Shown in pieces: positions 1 through 9,031 of a DNA stretch of 64,000 bases. A model generated the notes under the pieces. It saw only the letters and a list, made by a program, of their open reading frames with translations, made no database searches and was not told the DNA's origin. Each line of letters begins with the position of its first letter. Position 1 is the first letter of the stretch. The translations under genes were made by a program, and so were the position numbers. This DNA is from Streptomyces asiaticus (lineage in GTDB: Bacteria > Actinomycetota > Actinomycetes > Streptomycetales > Streptomycetaceae): the NCBI RefSeq assembly GCF_018138715.1, contig NZ_JAGSHX010000006.1, forward strand, positions 9,238,001 through 9,302,000. The letters run 5' to 3'.

Positions 1-3000
1 GCGTACACCCTGCTCACCTCGGCCGGGGTACGGCCCGACATGGCGGCCGGACACAGCTACGGCGAGCTGATCGCTCTGTGCGCCGCGGGTGCGCTCGACC
101 CGCGTACGCTGCCACAGCTGAGCGCCGAGCGGGCGGCCGCCATCCTCGGCGCCGCCGAGGCCGACGCGGAGGAGCCCGGCACGATGGCCGCCGTGACCGC
201 GGCCCCGGACGAGGTCGAGCCGGTGCTGCGCGCGGCCGGGCTCGACGGGCGTGTGGTGGCCGCCAACCACAACGCGCCACGGCAGACCGTGATCTCCGGT
301 CCCCAGCGGGACATCGAGGAGGCGGTACGGCTGCTGCGGGAGGCCGGGCACTCGGCCAAACGGATCCCGGTGGCCTGCGCCTTTCACAGCCCGCTGGTGG
401 CCGGGGCCGGTACACGGTTCGCCGAGGCGCTGACCCGCCATCCGGTGCGCGAGGCGGAGTTCCCCGTCTGGGCGAACCGCACCGCCGCGCCGCACCGCGC
501 GGAGCCGGACGCCATCCGCGCCGAACTCGCTGCCCAGATCGGCGCGCCCGTCCGCTTCGTGGCGCAGATCGAGGCCATGTACGAGGCGGGCGCACGGATC
601 TTCGTGGAGGCGGGTCCGGGGACGGTGCTCACCCGATTGGTGGGCGAGATCCTCGACGGCCGCCCGCACCTGGCCCTCGCTTGTGAGGGACGGCGGTCCG
701 GCGCCGCCGGGCCGCGAGGTTTCCTCGACGGCCTCGCCCGGCTGGCCGTCGCCGGCGTGCCGGTGCGTACGGCCTGGCTGTTCCACGGCCGGGACGCGGT
801 GGTGGCGGGATCCGCCCCGCCACCGAAGCGGCCCGGCTGGACGGTCGACGGACACCTCGTCCGCACCGCGAACGGTGAGCTCCTGCCCGGTGCGCTGGCA
901 CCGGCCCGACGTGTCATGGAGGCCACGGTGAGCCATACGGATCGGACGGGTGGCGGCGAGTACGGCGACAGAGACGCCCTGATCTCGGAGTTCCTGAGGA
1001 CCAGCCGGGAGATGATCGCCGCCCAGCGCGATGTGCTCCTCACCTACTTCGGTGGCGCCCCGGGCGAACGGCGCGCGGCGCCGCCGTCCCCGGTCGCCCC
1101 GGCCACGTCCCTGCCCGCCGAGCTCGCCCCGGTGGCCGCCGCTCCGGAGGCCCCGGCCGCGTCCGCGGTCGCCGACGTGGCTCCTGCCCCGCCCGCACCC
1201 CCGTCCGCACCCGCCACCGGGTCCGATGTGCTCCGCGCCGTCTCCGAAATCATCAGCGAACGCACCGGCTATCCGGTCGACATGATCGAACCGGATCTCG
1301 ATCTCGAGGCCGATCTCAGCATTGACTCCATCAAACGCGCCGAGATCGCGGGCGAGTTGGCGCGGCGACTCGGTGTCGCGGGCGCGGACACCGCCACCCT
1401 GGGTGATGAGGAGTTGGAGGAGCTGGCCAAGGCCCGTACCACCGCCGCCGTCACCGACTGGCTCACCGCCCGTCTCGCACCCGCGACCGCCGTGACCCCC
1501 GTGACCCCCGCGACCCCCGCGACCGCCGCGACCGCCGTGACCCCCGCGACCGCCGTGACCCCCGCGACCACCGCACCGGCCGATGAACCGGAGCCGGTGG
1601 CCAAGCGGGTGGCGGAGCCCGTGCGCGCGCCCGTGGCAGTGACCGGCGTGGCGCCCAAGCGGATGCGGCTGGTACCTGTGCCCCTCGACGCACCGGACGA
1701 GGGTGCCCCCGCGCCGCCCGCCCTGACCGGTCGGCGCTTCGTCCTGCTCGGCGGGGACGGCGATGGGGTGGCCGAGGCGGTGGCCGCCCGCCTCGGCGAG
1801 CGCGGTGCCGAGGCCATCGTCCTCCCCGCCGGTCATCAGCTCACCGAGGGTGACGGCCGGGTGGATGGTGTGCTGCTGCTCGATCCGCTGGCCGCCTCCG
1901 GCGCGCCGGTGTTGCCGGAGGCGTTCACGGTCGTTCAGTCGGCGCTGCGGCGCGCCCCGCGGTGGCTGCTGGCGCTCAGCCGCACCGACCCGCTCGCCGC
2001 GCGTACGGCAGGGCTGCGCGGGGTGTTCCGTACGGTGGCCAGGGAGTACCCGGACACGGTCATCCGGCTGGTGGAGTTCCCCGCCGAGGCGACCGGACTC
2101 GCCGATGCTGCCGGACTCGCCGCTACGGCCGGGCCCGCCGACGTGGCCAGATCTGCGGAGGTGGCCGGGTCTGCCAACGTGGCGGGGTCCACCGACGTGG
2201 CCGGATCCGCCCACGCCGTCGCCGACGGGCTGCTCGACGAACTGCTCGCCCCGGACCGTACACCCGTCGTTCTGCGCACCGCGGAAGGGCGGCGCCACCG
2301 GCTGGACCTCGTGGTGGCCCCGCTGGGCGCGCTCGCCGGTTCGGGCGCCGGGCCCGCCGGGGACGGCGCGGCGGAGGCCGCCGCGCTCGGTCTGGACCGG
2401 GACGCGGTGGTGGTCCTGGTCGGTGGGGCGCGGGGCATCACCGCGCGGTTCGCCGCCACCCTCGCGTCCGCCGCCCGCTGCCGGATCGAACTGCTCGGCC
2501 GTACGCCGGAGCCCGCCGGCCCCGAGGACCCGGCCACCGCCGGGGCACGCGACGAGACGGCCCTGCGCGCGGCGCTCGCGGCCCGGGGCGGGCTGGGGCC
2601 CGCCGAGATCCAGCGGGAGGCCGCCCGGATCCTGGCGCGGCGCGAAGTGGCCGCCACCGCCGAGGAGTTGACCGCGCTCGGTGCCCGGGTCCGCTACCGC
2701 TCGGTGGATGTCCGCGACGCCGAAGCGGTGCTCCAGGCGGTGAAGCAGATCCACGCCGACCACGGACGGCTGGACGGTGTGGTCTACGGAGCCGGTGTGA
2801 TCGAGGACCGGCTGATCGCGGAGAAGTCCGCCGAGTCCTTCCAGCGGGTGTACGGCACCAAGGTGGAGGGCGCCCGGACGCTGCTGGACGCGCTGGCCGA
2901 GCTGCCCGAACCCCCGGCGTTCGCCGTGTTGTTCGGCAGCATCGCGGCCGTCCTCGGAAACCGCGGCCAAGTGGACTACGCGGCGGCCAACGACGCGCTG

Positions 3001-3240
3001 GAGACCCTGGGCGCACGCTGGCGGGATCGCACCGGCCGCCGGGCGCTGACCGTGCACTGGGGCCCCTGGGCACCCTCCGGAGCCCACGGCGGGATGGTGA
3101 CACCGGAGCTCGGCCGTGAATACGCCCGGCGCGGCGTTTCGCTCATCGACCCCGAGGAGGGCACGCTGGCGCTGCTGCGCGAACTGGCCTGGGGCGAGGA
3201 GTCCACGGGGTCCGTCGTCTACACCGCCTCGGGCTGGTGA
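1..3240 (+). CDS. PUFA-synthase-like type I PKS, C-terminal part (AT-ACP-KR); 5' end outside window
   Basis: The frame is open from base 1, so the gene begins upstream and probably carries a KS domain there. In the visible 1079 residues the first domain is an acyltransferase with the GHSYGE nucleophile motif near residue 19. An acyl carrier domain follows, with the LSIDSIKRAEI motif (phosphopantetheine Ser at visible residue 443); the IDSIK form is typical of PUFA and enediyne synthases. A ketoreductase begins with a VGGARGI nucleotide-binding turn near residue 806 and has a late DYAAAN active-site segment. The linkers contain repeats rich in Ala, Thr, Val and Pro. The domain order matches PfaA-like proteins. 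It overlaps the next PKS gene by four bases (GTGA), so the two are co-translated and probably work as one iterative complex. The product is not predictable. Confidence 0.9.
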   Translation, partial: AYTLLTSAGVRPDMAAGHSYGELIALCAAGALDPRTLPQLSAERAAAILGAAEADAEEPGTMAAVTAAPDEVEPVLRAAGLDGRVVAANHNAPRQTVISGPQRDIEEAVRLLREAGHSAKRIPVACAFHSPLVAGAGTRFAEALTRHPVREAEFPVWANRTAAPHRAEPDAIRAELAAQIGAPVRFVAQIEAMYEAGARIFVEAGPGTVLTRLVGEILDGRPHLALACEGRRSGAAGPRGFLDGLARLAVAGVPVRTAWLFHGRDAVVAGSAPPPKRPGWTVDGHLVRTANGELLPGALAPARRVMEATVSHTDRTGGGEYGDRDALISEFLRTSREMIAAQRDVLLTYFGGAPGERRAAPPSPVAPATSLPAELAPVAAAPEAPAASAVADVAPAPPAPPSAPATGSDVLRAVSEIISERTGYPVDMIEPDLDLEADLSIDSIKRAEIAGELARRLGVAGADTATLGDEELEELAKARTTAAVTDWLTARLAPATAVTPVTPATPATAATAVTPATAVTPATTAPADEPEPVAKRVAEPVRAPVAVTGVAPKRMRLVPVPLDAPDEGAPAPPALTGRRFVLLGGDGDGVAEAVAARLGERGAEAIVLPAGHQLTEGDGRVDGVLLLDPLAASGAPVLPEAFTVVQSALRRAPRWLLALSRTDPLAARTAGLRGVFRTVAREYPDTVIRLVEFPAEATGLADAAGLAATAGPADVARSAEVAGSANVAGSTDVAGSAHAVADGLLDELLAPDRTPVVLRTAEGRRHRLDLVVAPLGALAGSGAGPAGDGAAEAAALGLDRDAVVVLVGGARGITARFAATLASAARCRIELLGRTPEPAGPEDPATAGARDETALRAALAARGGLGPAEIQREAARILARREVAATAEELTALGARVRYRSVDVRDAEAVLQAVKQIHADHGRLDGVVYGAGVIEDRLIAEKSAESFQRVYGTKVEGARTLLDALAELPEPPAFAVLFGSIAAVLGNRGQVDYAAANDALETLGARWRDRTGRRALTVHWGPWAPSGAHGGMVTPELGREYARRGVSLIDPEEGTLALLRELAWGEESTGSVVYTASGW
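1483..1572 (+). repeat. Ten 9-nt in-frame tandem repeats in the ACP-KR linker
   Basis: Ten consecutive 9-base units of the form G(C/T)GACC(C/G/A)CC encode a run of Ala/Val-Thr-Pro/Ala triplets just after the ACP domain. The unit length preserves the frame, so copy number can vary without breaking the protein. It probably serves as a flexible linker. Confidence 0.85.
2143..2214 (+). repeat. Four 18-nt in-frame repeats before the KR domain
   Basis: Four 18-base units encode the hexapeptides VARSAE, VAGSAN, VAGSTD and VAGSAH between the ACP and KR parts of the PKS. Like the upstream 9-nt array, they keep the frame and look like a slippage-expanded linker. Confidence 0.8.
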
Positions 3241-6200
3241 GCGTGACGGACGAGCAGCCGCGCCGGCAGCCGCCGGTGGCCATCGTCGGAATGTCCGTGC
3301 TGCTGCCCGGCTCGCCCGACCTGGACTCGTACTGGCGCAATCTGGTCGGCGGCGTGGATGCGATCAGCGACGTCCCGGCCGGGCGGTGGGACCCCGGTTT
3401 CTACGCCCCGGAAGGCGGTGGCGACACGCCGGCGGCGCCCGACCGGGTGTACTGCCGACGGGGCGGATTCGTCGACGAGTTCGCCCGGGTCGAGGCCGCC
3501 CGGTTCGGGATCATGCCGAATTCGGTGTCCGGCACCGAACCCGACCAGCTGATCGCCCTGGGCGTCGCGGCGGCGGCCATCGCCGACGCGGGCGGTGCGG
3601 ACCGGCTGCCGGAACGCCAGCGGGTGGGCGTGGTGCTGGGCCGGGGTGGCTATCTCACCCCCGGGCTGGTCCGGCTCGATCAGCGGGTGCGCACCGCCCA
3701 CCAGCTCGTACGGACCCTCGGTGAGCTGCTGCCCGACCTCGGGTCCGGCCAACTCGACCGCGTACGGGAGGCGTTCACCGAGCGGCTCGGCCCGGACCGG
3801 CCCGAGGCGGCCATCGGTCTGGTGCCCAACCTCGCCGCCTCGCGCATCGCCAACCGGCTCGACCTGCGCGGCCCCGCGTACACCGTGGACGCCGCCTGCG
3901 CCTCCTCGCTCGTCGCCGTCGACCAGGCGGTGGGGGAGCTGGCCTCGGGGCGGTGCGATGTGATGCTCGCGGGCGGGGTGCACCACTGCCACGACATCAC
4001 CCTGTGGAGCGTCTTCTCCCAGCTGCGCGCGCTGTCGCCGAGCCAGCGGATCCGGCCCTTCCACCGCGCGGCCGACGGTCTGCTGATCGGCGAGGGCACC
4101 GGTGTGGTCGTCCTCAAACGGCTCGCCGACGCCCTGCGCGACGGCGACCGCGTCTACGCGGTGATCCAGGGCACCGGCGTGGCCTCCGACGGCCGTGCCA
4201 CCGGTCTGGTCAACCCCGATCCGGGCGGTCAGACCCGTGCCGTACGGCAGGCGTGGCGCGCCGCGGGCCTCGATCCGCGCGAGCCGGGTGCCATCGGGCT
4301 GCTGGAGGCGCACGGCACCGCGACGCCTGCCGGGGACGCGGCCGAACTCGCCACGCTGGCCGAGGTGTTCGGCCCCGGCCACACATCGGGTGAGACGGCC
4401 GTCATCGGCTCGGTGAAGTCGATGATCGGCCACACCATGCCCGCCGCGGGTGTCGCGGGTCTGGTGAAGGCCGCCCTCGCGGTCCACCACGGCCGGTTGC
4501 TGCCCACCCTGCACTGCGACGACCCCCATCCGGCGCTGGCGGCCACCCGCTTCTCGGTACTCGACTCGGTCGCGCCCTGGGACGCTCCCGTACGGCGCGC
4601 CGCCGTCAACGCCTTCGGCTTCGGCGGGATCAACGCCCATGTGGTGCTGGAGCAGCCACCGCGGGTGCCGGATACGCGGCGCGCCACGACCCTCGTCATC
4701 GAACCGGAGCGCGTGCTGGCGCTGGCGGCGGACACCCCGGAGCGGCTGGCCGAACTGCTGGCGGCGGACGACACGACCGTACGGACGACGCTGACGGGGC
4801 GGGACGCCCGTACCCGCCTGGGCATCGTCGACCCCACCGCGAAACGGCTGGCGCTCGCCCGGCGGATGGTGGCCAGGGGCCGTCCGTGGCGGGGCCGCAA
4901 CGACATCTGGTTCACCCCCGCGCCACTGCTCGGCGCGGGCCCGGCGCCGAGGGGGAAGCTCGCCTTCGTCTTCCCCGGTCTCGAAGCCGAGTTCGTCCCC
5001 CGCGTGGACGGTGTCGCGGAGTACTTCGGGCTCTCCCGGCCCGCCGGGGACCGCTTCGGCGAGGCGGCGCGCGTGGGCGACATCGGCCGCCATGGCGTCG
5101 GCGTGTTCGGCGTCGGGCGGCTGCTGGACGCGGCGCTGCGGCGGATGGGGGTCGTACCGGACGCGGTGGCCGGACACAGCGTGGGGGAGTGGACCGCGCT
5201 GGTCGTGGGCGGCCTCTACGCGGGCGAGGAGGTCGACGCCTTCCTCGACTCCTTCGACCCGGACGCGCTGCGGGTGCCCGGTCTGGCCTTCGCCGTCCTG
5301 GGTGCGGGTGCGCGGCGGGTGTCCGACGCGCTCACCGGGCGGGCGGACGGCCGGATCGTGCTCTCGCACGACAACGCTCCCGGCCAGTCGATGGTGTGCG
5401 GACCGCGTGGTGATGTCGAGGAGTTCGTCCGGGCCATGCGGGCCGAGGGCGTGATCGCGCAGGTCCTGCCCTTCCAGTCCGGCTTCCACACCCCGATGCT
5501 GGCGCCCTACCTCGACCCCATCCGAGCCGTGACGGAACGCTTCGAGCTGCTGCCGCCCAGGACCCCCGTCTGGTCCGGGACGACGGCCGCACCGTATCCG
5601 GCGACCGAGGCGGAGGTGCGCGCGCTGTTCATCCGGCATCTGCTGGAGCCGGTGCGCTTCCGGTTGCTGACGGAGGCCCTGTACGAGGCGGGGTTCCGCG
5701 CGTTCGTCCAGGTGGGCACGGGGCAGTTGGGGTCGCTCATCGGTGACACGTTGCATGGCCGTGATCACTTGGTGGTGGCCGCCAACTCGCCCCACCGGGA
5801 CGGGGTGTCCCAACTTCGGCGCGTGGCCACGGCGCTGTGGGCGGAGGGCGCGGAGGTGGATCCCGCGCTGTCTCGTGAAGCCGCGGGCGCGAGACCGGCG
5901 CTTCCCGCGGTGCGGCTGGACCTGAGCGGTTCGCTGGTCTCGCTCAGCGAAGCGAGGTTGAGCGAGCTGCGCGGTGAGCTATCGTCAGCGGTGTCCTGGG
6001 GAGCGGGGCCGCACCGTGGTACGTGGCCGCCGTCGCCGGGTGCGGGTCGGGTGGTGCCCACCCGTTCCGCCCAGGGGGCACCTCCCGGCGGTAGCCGGGG
6101 GAGGAACGACTGCCCACCACCTGGCTGGGCGGTCGAACTCGACGCCCTGCTCAGTGAGACCGCGGCCACCGCGACGGCGGTCATCGCGGCAAGCCGCCCC

Positions 6201-7820
6201 CCGACCCCCCGCACCCACGATCTGCGGGTCTCCACCGAGACCATGCCCTACCTCCGTGACCACTGCTTCTTCCCCCAACGCCCGGGCTGGCCCGATGAGT
6301 CGGACCGCTGGCCCGTGGTCCCGGCCACCACGATCGTCCAGCACCTCATGGACACGGCGGAGCGCACGGCGGGCACCAACCCCGTGGCCATCGCCGTACA
6401 CGGCGCCCGCTTCGACCAGTGGGTGACGGCTGCGCCACCCACCGCCGTCCAGGTCACCGCGACCCCCGCCTCGGGGGCGGCCCACTACACCGTCACCTTC
6501 GGCCGCAGCGCCCGCGCCACCGTGGAAGTGGCCGCCCGTCACCCCGACACCCGTCCCACGCGCTGGGCCGTCGACCCAGCCACCGAGCGCACACCCGACC
6601 ACACCGCACCACTCATCTACGCCGAGCGCTGGATGTTCCACGGCCCGGGCTTCCAAGGGCTCAGCGAACTCACCGCGATCGGCGCATCGCACATACGCGG
6701 CACGATCACCACACCCCCCGCGCCCGGGGCCCTGCTGGACAACGTCGGACAGCTCCTCGGCTACTGGATCATGGCGACCCGCACCGAACGGACCGTGGTC
6801 TTCCCGGTCGGCATGCGTCTGATGCGCTTCTTCGGCCCGCATCCGGCCCCCGGTACTCCGGTGGAGTGCCTGATCAGGATCACCTCGCTGACCGATACCG
6901 CGCTCGAGGCCGACGCACAGCTGCTGATCGGCGGCCAGGTGTGGGCGGAGCTGTCCGGCTGGCAGGACCGCCGGTTCGACAACCACCCCGAGACCCGGCC
7001 CGTGGAGCGCTTCCCGCAGCGCAACACGCTGTCCCGGCCCCAGCCGGGCGGCTGGGTGCTGCTCCATGAGCGCTGGCCCGACCTGGCCTCCCGCGACCTG
7101 ATCATGCGTAACCACCTGGGCGGCGACGAGCGCACCGCCTATGAACACCAGCCGCCACGCGGCCGCAGACAGTGGCTGCTGGGCAGGATCGCGGCCAAGG
7201 ACGCGGTGCGCCGATGGCTCTGGGATCACGGCGAAGGCCCGGTCTTCCCCGCCGAGATCGGGATCCGCGAGGACGCCCAGGGGCGCCCGTACGCCATCGG
7301 CGTGCACGGCCGGTCCCTGCCCGAACTGGCGCTCTCGCTGGCACACCGGGCCGAGACCGGGGTCGCCCTCGTGGTGCCGCGCCACGCGAACGGCGCCGCG
7401 GGTCCCGGTATCGCCCTCGAAGAGGTCACCGACCACGATGACGTGGCCGTCGCCCCCGCCCGGCCGGAGCGGGAACTCCTCGCGGCCGTGACGGCCCGGA
7501 CCGGTGGATCACCCGCCCGCTGGGCCGCCGCCTTCCGGGCCGCGAAGGAGGCGGTCGCCACGGCGGAGGGGACGGGGCCCCGCGACCGGCCACGGGACCT
7601 GACCATCGCCGAGGTACGGCCGGGAACGGGCCACCCCGACGCGCCACCCGCCCGGCTCATCGTCGAGGTGGCGGCCACCACCCCCGGACAGCCCCCGCGC
7701 CGCTACGAAGTCCACACCATCACCGTCGCCAACCCGCCCGGACTGCCGGACCGGGACTACGCCGTGGCCTGGACGACCGGCCCGGACCATCAGGAACAGG
7801 ACGAGGAGAGCGATCAGTGA
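3237..7820 (+). CDS. Iterative type I PKS, KS-AT-DH with phosphopantetheinyl-transferase-like C-terminus
   Basis: The protein has 1527 residues. The KS domain (about 12-470) has an intact catalytic set: Cys221 in VDAACASS, His in EAHGTATP, and the Lys/His of the SVKSMIGH segment. An acyltransferase-like domain carries GHSVGE near residue 647. A double-hotdog dehydratase region (about 1000-1260) has a His in YLRDHCFF and an Asp in LLDNVGQLLG, like the PS-DH of enediyne and PUFA systems. The C-terminal 200 residues resemble a phosphopantetheinyl transferase (SLAHR, GIALEE, FRAAKEA with Lys1437-Glu1438), though the usual first acidic metal ligand of GID is not evident. A 72-bp palindromic DNA element lies in the AT-DH linker. 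The GTG start overlaps the upstream stop. The domains complement those of the preceding gene. Confidence 0.88.
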   Translation: MSVTDEQPRRQPPVAIVGMSVLLPGSPDLDSYWRNLVGGVDAISDVPAGRWDPGFYAPEGGGDTPAAPDRVYCRRGGFVDEFARVEAARFGIMPNSVSGTEPDQLIALGVAAAAIADAGGADRLPERQRVGVVLGRGGYLTPGLVRLDQRVRTAHQLVRTLGELLPDLGSGQLDRVREAFTERLGPDRPEAAIGLVPNLAASRIANRLDLRGPAYTVDAACASSLVAVDQAVGELASGRCDVMLAGGVHHCHDITLWSVFSQLRALSPSQRIRPFHRAADGLLIGEGTGVVVLKRLADALRDGDRVYAVIQGTGVASDGRATGLVNPDPGGQTRAVRQAWRAAGLDPREPGAIGLLEAHGTATPAGDAAELATLAEVFGPGHTSGETAVIGSVKSMIGHTMPAAGVAGLVKAALAVHHGRLLPTLHCDDPHPALAATRFSVLDSVAPWDAPVRRAAVNAFGFGGINAHVVLEQPPRVPDTRRATTLVIEPERVLALAADTPERLAELLAADDTTVRTTLTGRDARTRLGIVDPTAKRLALARRMVARGRPWRGRNDIWFTPAPLLGAGPAPRGKLAFVFPGLEAEFVPRVDGVAEYFGLSRPAGDRFGEAARVGDIGRHGVGVFGVGRLLDAALRRMGVVPDAVAGHSVGEWTALVVGGLYAGEEVDAFLDSFDPDALRVPGLAFAVLGAGARRVSDALTGRADGRIVLSHDNAPGQSMVCGPRGDVEEFVRAMRAEGVIAQVLPFQSGFHTPMLAPYLDPIRAVTERFELLPPRTPVWSGTTAAPYPATEAEVRALFIRHLLEPVRFRLLTEALYEAGFRAFVQVGTGQLGSLIGDTLHGRDHLVVAANSPHRDGVSQLRRVATALWAEGAEVDPALSREAAGARPALPAVRLDLSGSLVSLSEARLSELRGELSSAVSWGAGPHRGTWPPSPGAGRVVPTRSAQGAPPGGSRGRNDCPPPGWAVELDALLSETAATATAVIAASRPPTPRTHDLRVSTETMPYLRDHCFFPQRPGWPDESDRWPVVPATTIVQHLMDTAERTAGTNPVAIAVHGARFDQWVTAAPPTAVQVTATPASGAAHYTVTFGRSARATVEVAARHPDTRPTRWAVDPATERTPDHTAPLIYAERWMFHGPGFQGLSELTAIGASHIRGTITTPPAPGALLDNVGQLLGYWIMATRTERTVVFPVGMRLMRFFGPHPAPGTPVECLIRITSLTDTALEADAQLLIGGQVWAELSGWQDRRFDNHPETRPVERFPQRNTLSRPQPGGWVLLHERWPDLASRDLIMRNHLGGDERTAYEHQPPRGRRQWLLGRIAAKDAVRRWLWDHGEGPVFPAEIGIREDAQGRPYAIGVHGRSLPELALSLAHRAETGVALVVPRHANGAAGPGIALEEVTDHDDVAVAPARPERELLAAVTARTGGSPARWAAAFRAAKEAVATAEGTGPRDRPRDLTIAEVRPGTGHPDAPPARLIVEVAATTPGQPPRRYEVHTITVANPPGLPDRDYAVAWTTGPDHQEQDEESDQ
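6050..6121. repeat. 72-bp imperfect palindromic element inserted in frame inside the PKS gene
   Basis: Nested inverted repeats occur here: GGTGGTG (6050-6056) with CACCACC (6115-6121), GTTCC (6064-6068) with GGAAC (6103-6107), and an inner CCTCCCGGC with GCCGGGGGAGG around a GGTA loop. The span is exactly 72 bases, so the reading frame continues. The translated stretch, about residues 938-961, is a Pro/Gly/Arg-rich tract unlike the flanking domains. The inner hairpin resembles short palindromes scattered through Streptomyces genomes, from memory rather than a search. Confidence 0.7.
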
Positions 7821-8191
7821 CCACCGCCAATCAGACCGCCGCGTCACCCGCCGTCGACGCACCGGCCGAGGCACCGGCCGAGGCACCGGTCAGCGCGCCG
7901 GCCGACGCACCGGCCGTGCTCGCGGAGATATCCGGGATGCTCCGGACGATGCTCGACGAATACGGCCTCGACGATATCGAGATCACCATGGAGACCCGCT
8001 TCACCGAGGACCTGGAGCTGGAGAGCATCGACCTGGTGACACTGGCCGGCAGCCTGGAGGCCCGGTACGGCAGACAGGTCAACTTCGCCGAGTTCGTGGC
8101 CGATCTCGAGCTCGACGAAATCATCGACCTCACCGTGGGCCGGCTCGTCGAGTATGTCGTCCGGTGCCTCAGGGCCGCCCGGGAGCGCTGA
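7817..8191 (+). CDS. Discrete acyl carrier protein
   Basis: The protein has 124 residues. The first 35 are a low-complexity Ala/Pro/Glu tail with repeated AEAP/ADAP units, followed by a single carrier fold of about 80 residues. The modifiable serine lies in DLELESIDLVTL, a variant of the usual DSL motif. The GTG start overlaps the PKS stop by four bases, and the next gene begins three bases after its stop, so it belongs to the same operon. It probably supplies a free carrier for a starter unit or for transfer of the finished chain to the hydrolase or tailoring enzymes. The carrier identity is firm. Its partner is inferred from position only. Confidence 0.88.
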   Translation: MTTANQTAASPAVDAPAEAPAEAPVSAPADAPAVLAEISGMLRTMLDEYGLDDIEITMETRFTEDLELESIDLVTLAGSLEARYGRQVNFAEFVADLELDEIIDLTVGRLVEYVVRCLRAARER

Positions 8192-8194
8192 CCC

Positions 8195-9031
8195 ATGGCG
8201 ATGATCGACACCGACCACGCCACCGACCACGGCGGCCCGGATACCGGGACGGACGGCGTACGACTGCATGTCCAGCGGCTGTCCCCGCCCGACGGCCGTC
8301 CGCCCACCGCCACCGCCGTGCTCATCCACGGTCTGCTCACCGACTCCCTCGCCAGCTGGTACTTCACGGTGGCCCCGGACCTCGCGGCCGCCGGTCTTGA
8401 GGTGGTGATGTACGACCAGCGGGGACACGGCCGCAGCGAGCGGCCCGGCTCCGGCTACCGGCTGGACACCTTCGTCACCGATCTGGAGCGGCTGCTCGAC
8501 CGGCTGGACATCACCGGTCCGGTCCACCTCGTGGGCAACTGCTTCGGCGGAACGGTGGCGTTCGCCTACGCCATGCGCCATCCGGAGCGGGTGGCCGGTA
8601 TCGCGGTGATCGAGGCGAAGCCCGCCACCGAGAGCTGGCTGACCGAGATCAGCGGGATCCTCCGGCGCGTCGAGGAAGAACTGGTCGTCCATGAGGCCGC
8701 GTCGCTGGCCTGGGTGAGTGCCCACCGGGGCGCCCACACCGCACGGCTGGCCAAGTCGGCCGCCCGCCTGGTCCGTACGACCACCATCGCCGAGGACGTA
8801 CCGTCGAGCCGGGTGGTGAGCGAGGAGCAGGTCCGCGCGGTGCGCTGCCCGGTACTGGCCGTCTACGGCGCCGATTCCGAACTCGCCGGGCAGGAGCGGT
8901 GGTTGGAGTCGGTGCTGCCCGGCACCCGGACCGTCGTCCTGCCGGGGCAGGGCCACTCGGTCCTCGCCGAGGCACCCACGCGCATTCGCGAACTGCTGCT
9001 GTCCTGGATCCACGAGGCCGATGCCCGATGA
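8195..9031 (+). CDS. Alpha/beta-hydrolase, probable trans-acting thioesterase with Cys nucleophile
   Basis: The 278-residue protein has the alpha/beta-hydrolase signature: an oxyanion HG motif (LIHGLL), a YDQRGHGRS segment, a nucleophile elbow, an acidic residue in VYGADSEL and a C-terminal His in GQGHSV. The elbow reads GNCFGG, so Cys116 sits where most relatives have Ser; the codon is TGC. Cys-type thioesterases are known in some polyketide and peptide assembly lines and can favour transfer or cyclisation over hydrolysis. Lying between the free ACP and the glycosyltransferase with ATGA coupling, it is most simply a chain-release enzyme for this PKS. A resistance or tailoring esterase is the alternative. 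Confidence 0.8.
   Translation: MAMIDTDHATDHGGPDTGTDGVRLHVQRLSPPDGRPPTATAVLIHGLLTDSLASWYFTVAPDLAAAGLEVVMYDQRGHGRSERPGSGYRLDTFVTDLERLLDRLDITGPVHLVGNCFGGTVAFAYAMRHPERVAGIAVIEAKPATESWLTEISGILRRVEEELVVHEAASLAWVSAHRGAHTARLAKSAARLVRTTTIAEDVPSSRVVSEEQVRAVRCPVLAVYGADSELAGQERWLESVLPGTRTVVLPGQGHSVLAEAPTRIRELLLSWIHEADAR

Noticed and set aside
3219..5813. An 864-residue antisense frame over the KS-AT region
   Set aside because: Same composition artefact; the plus strand has full KS and AT active sites.
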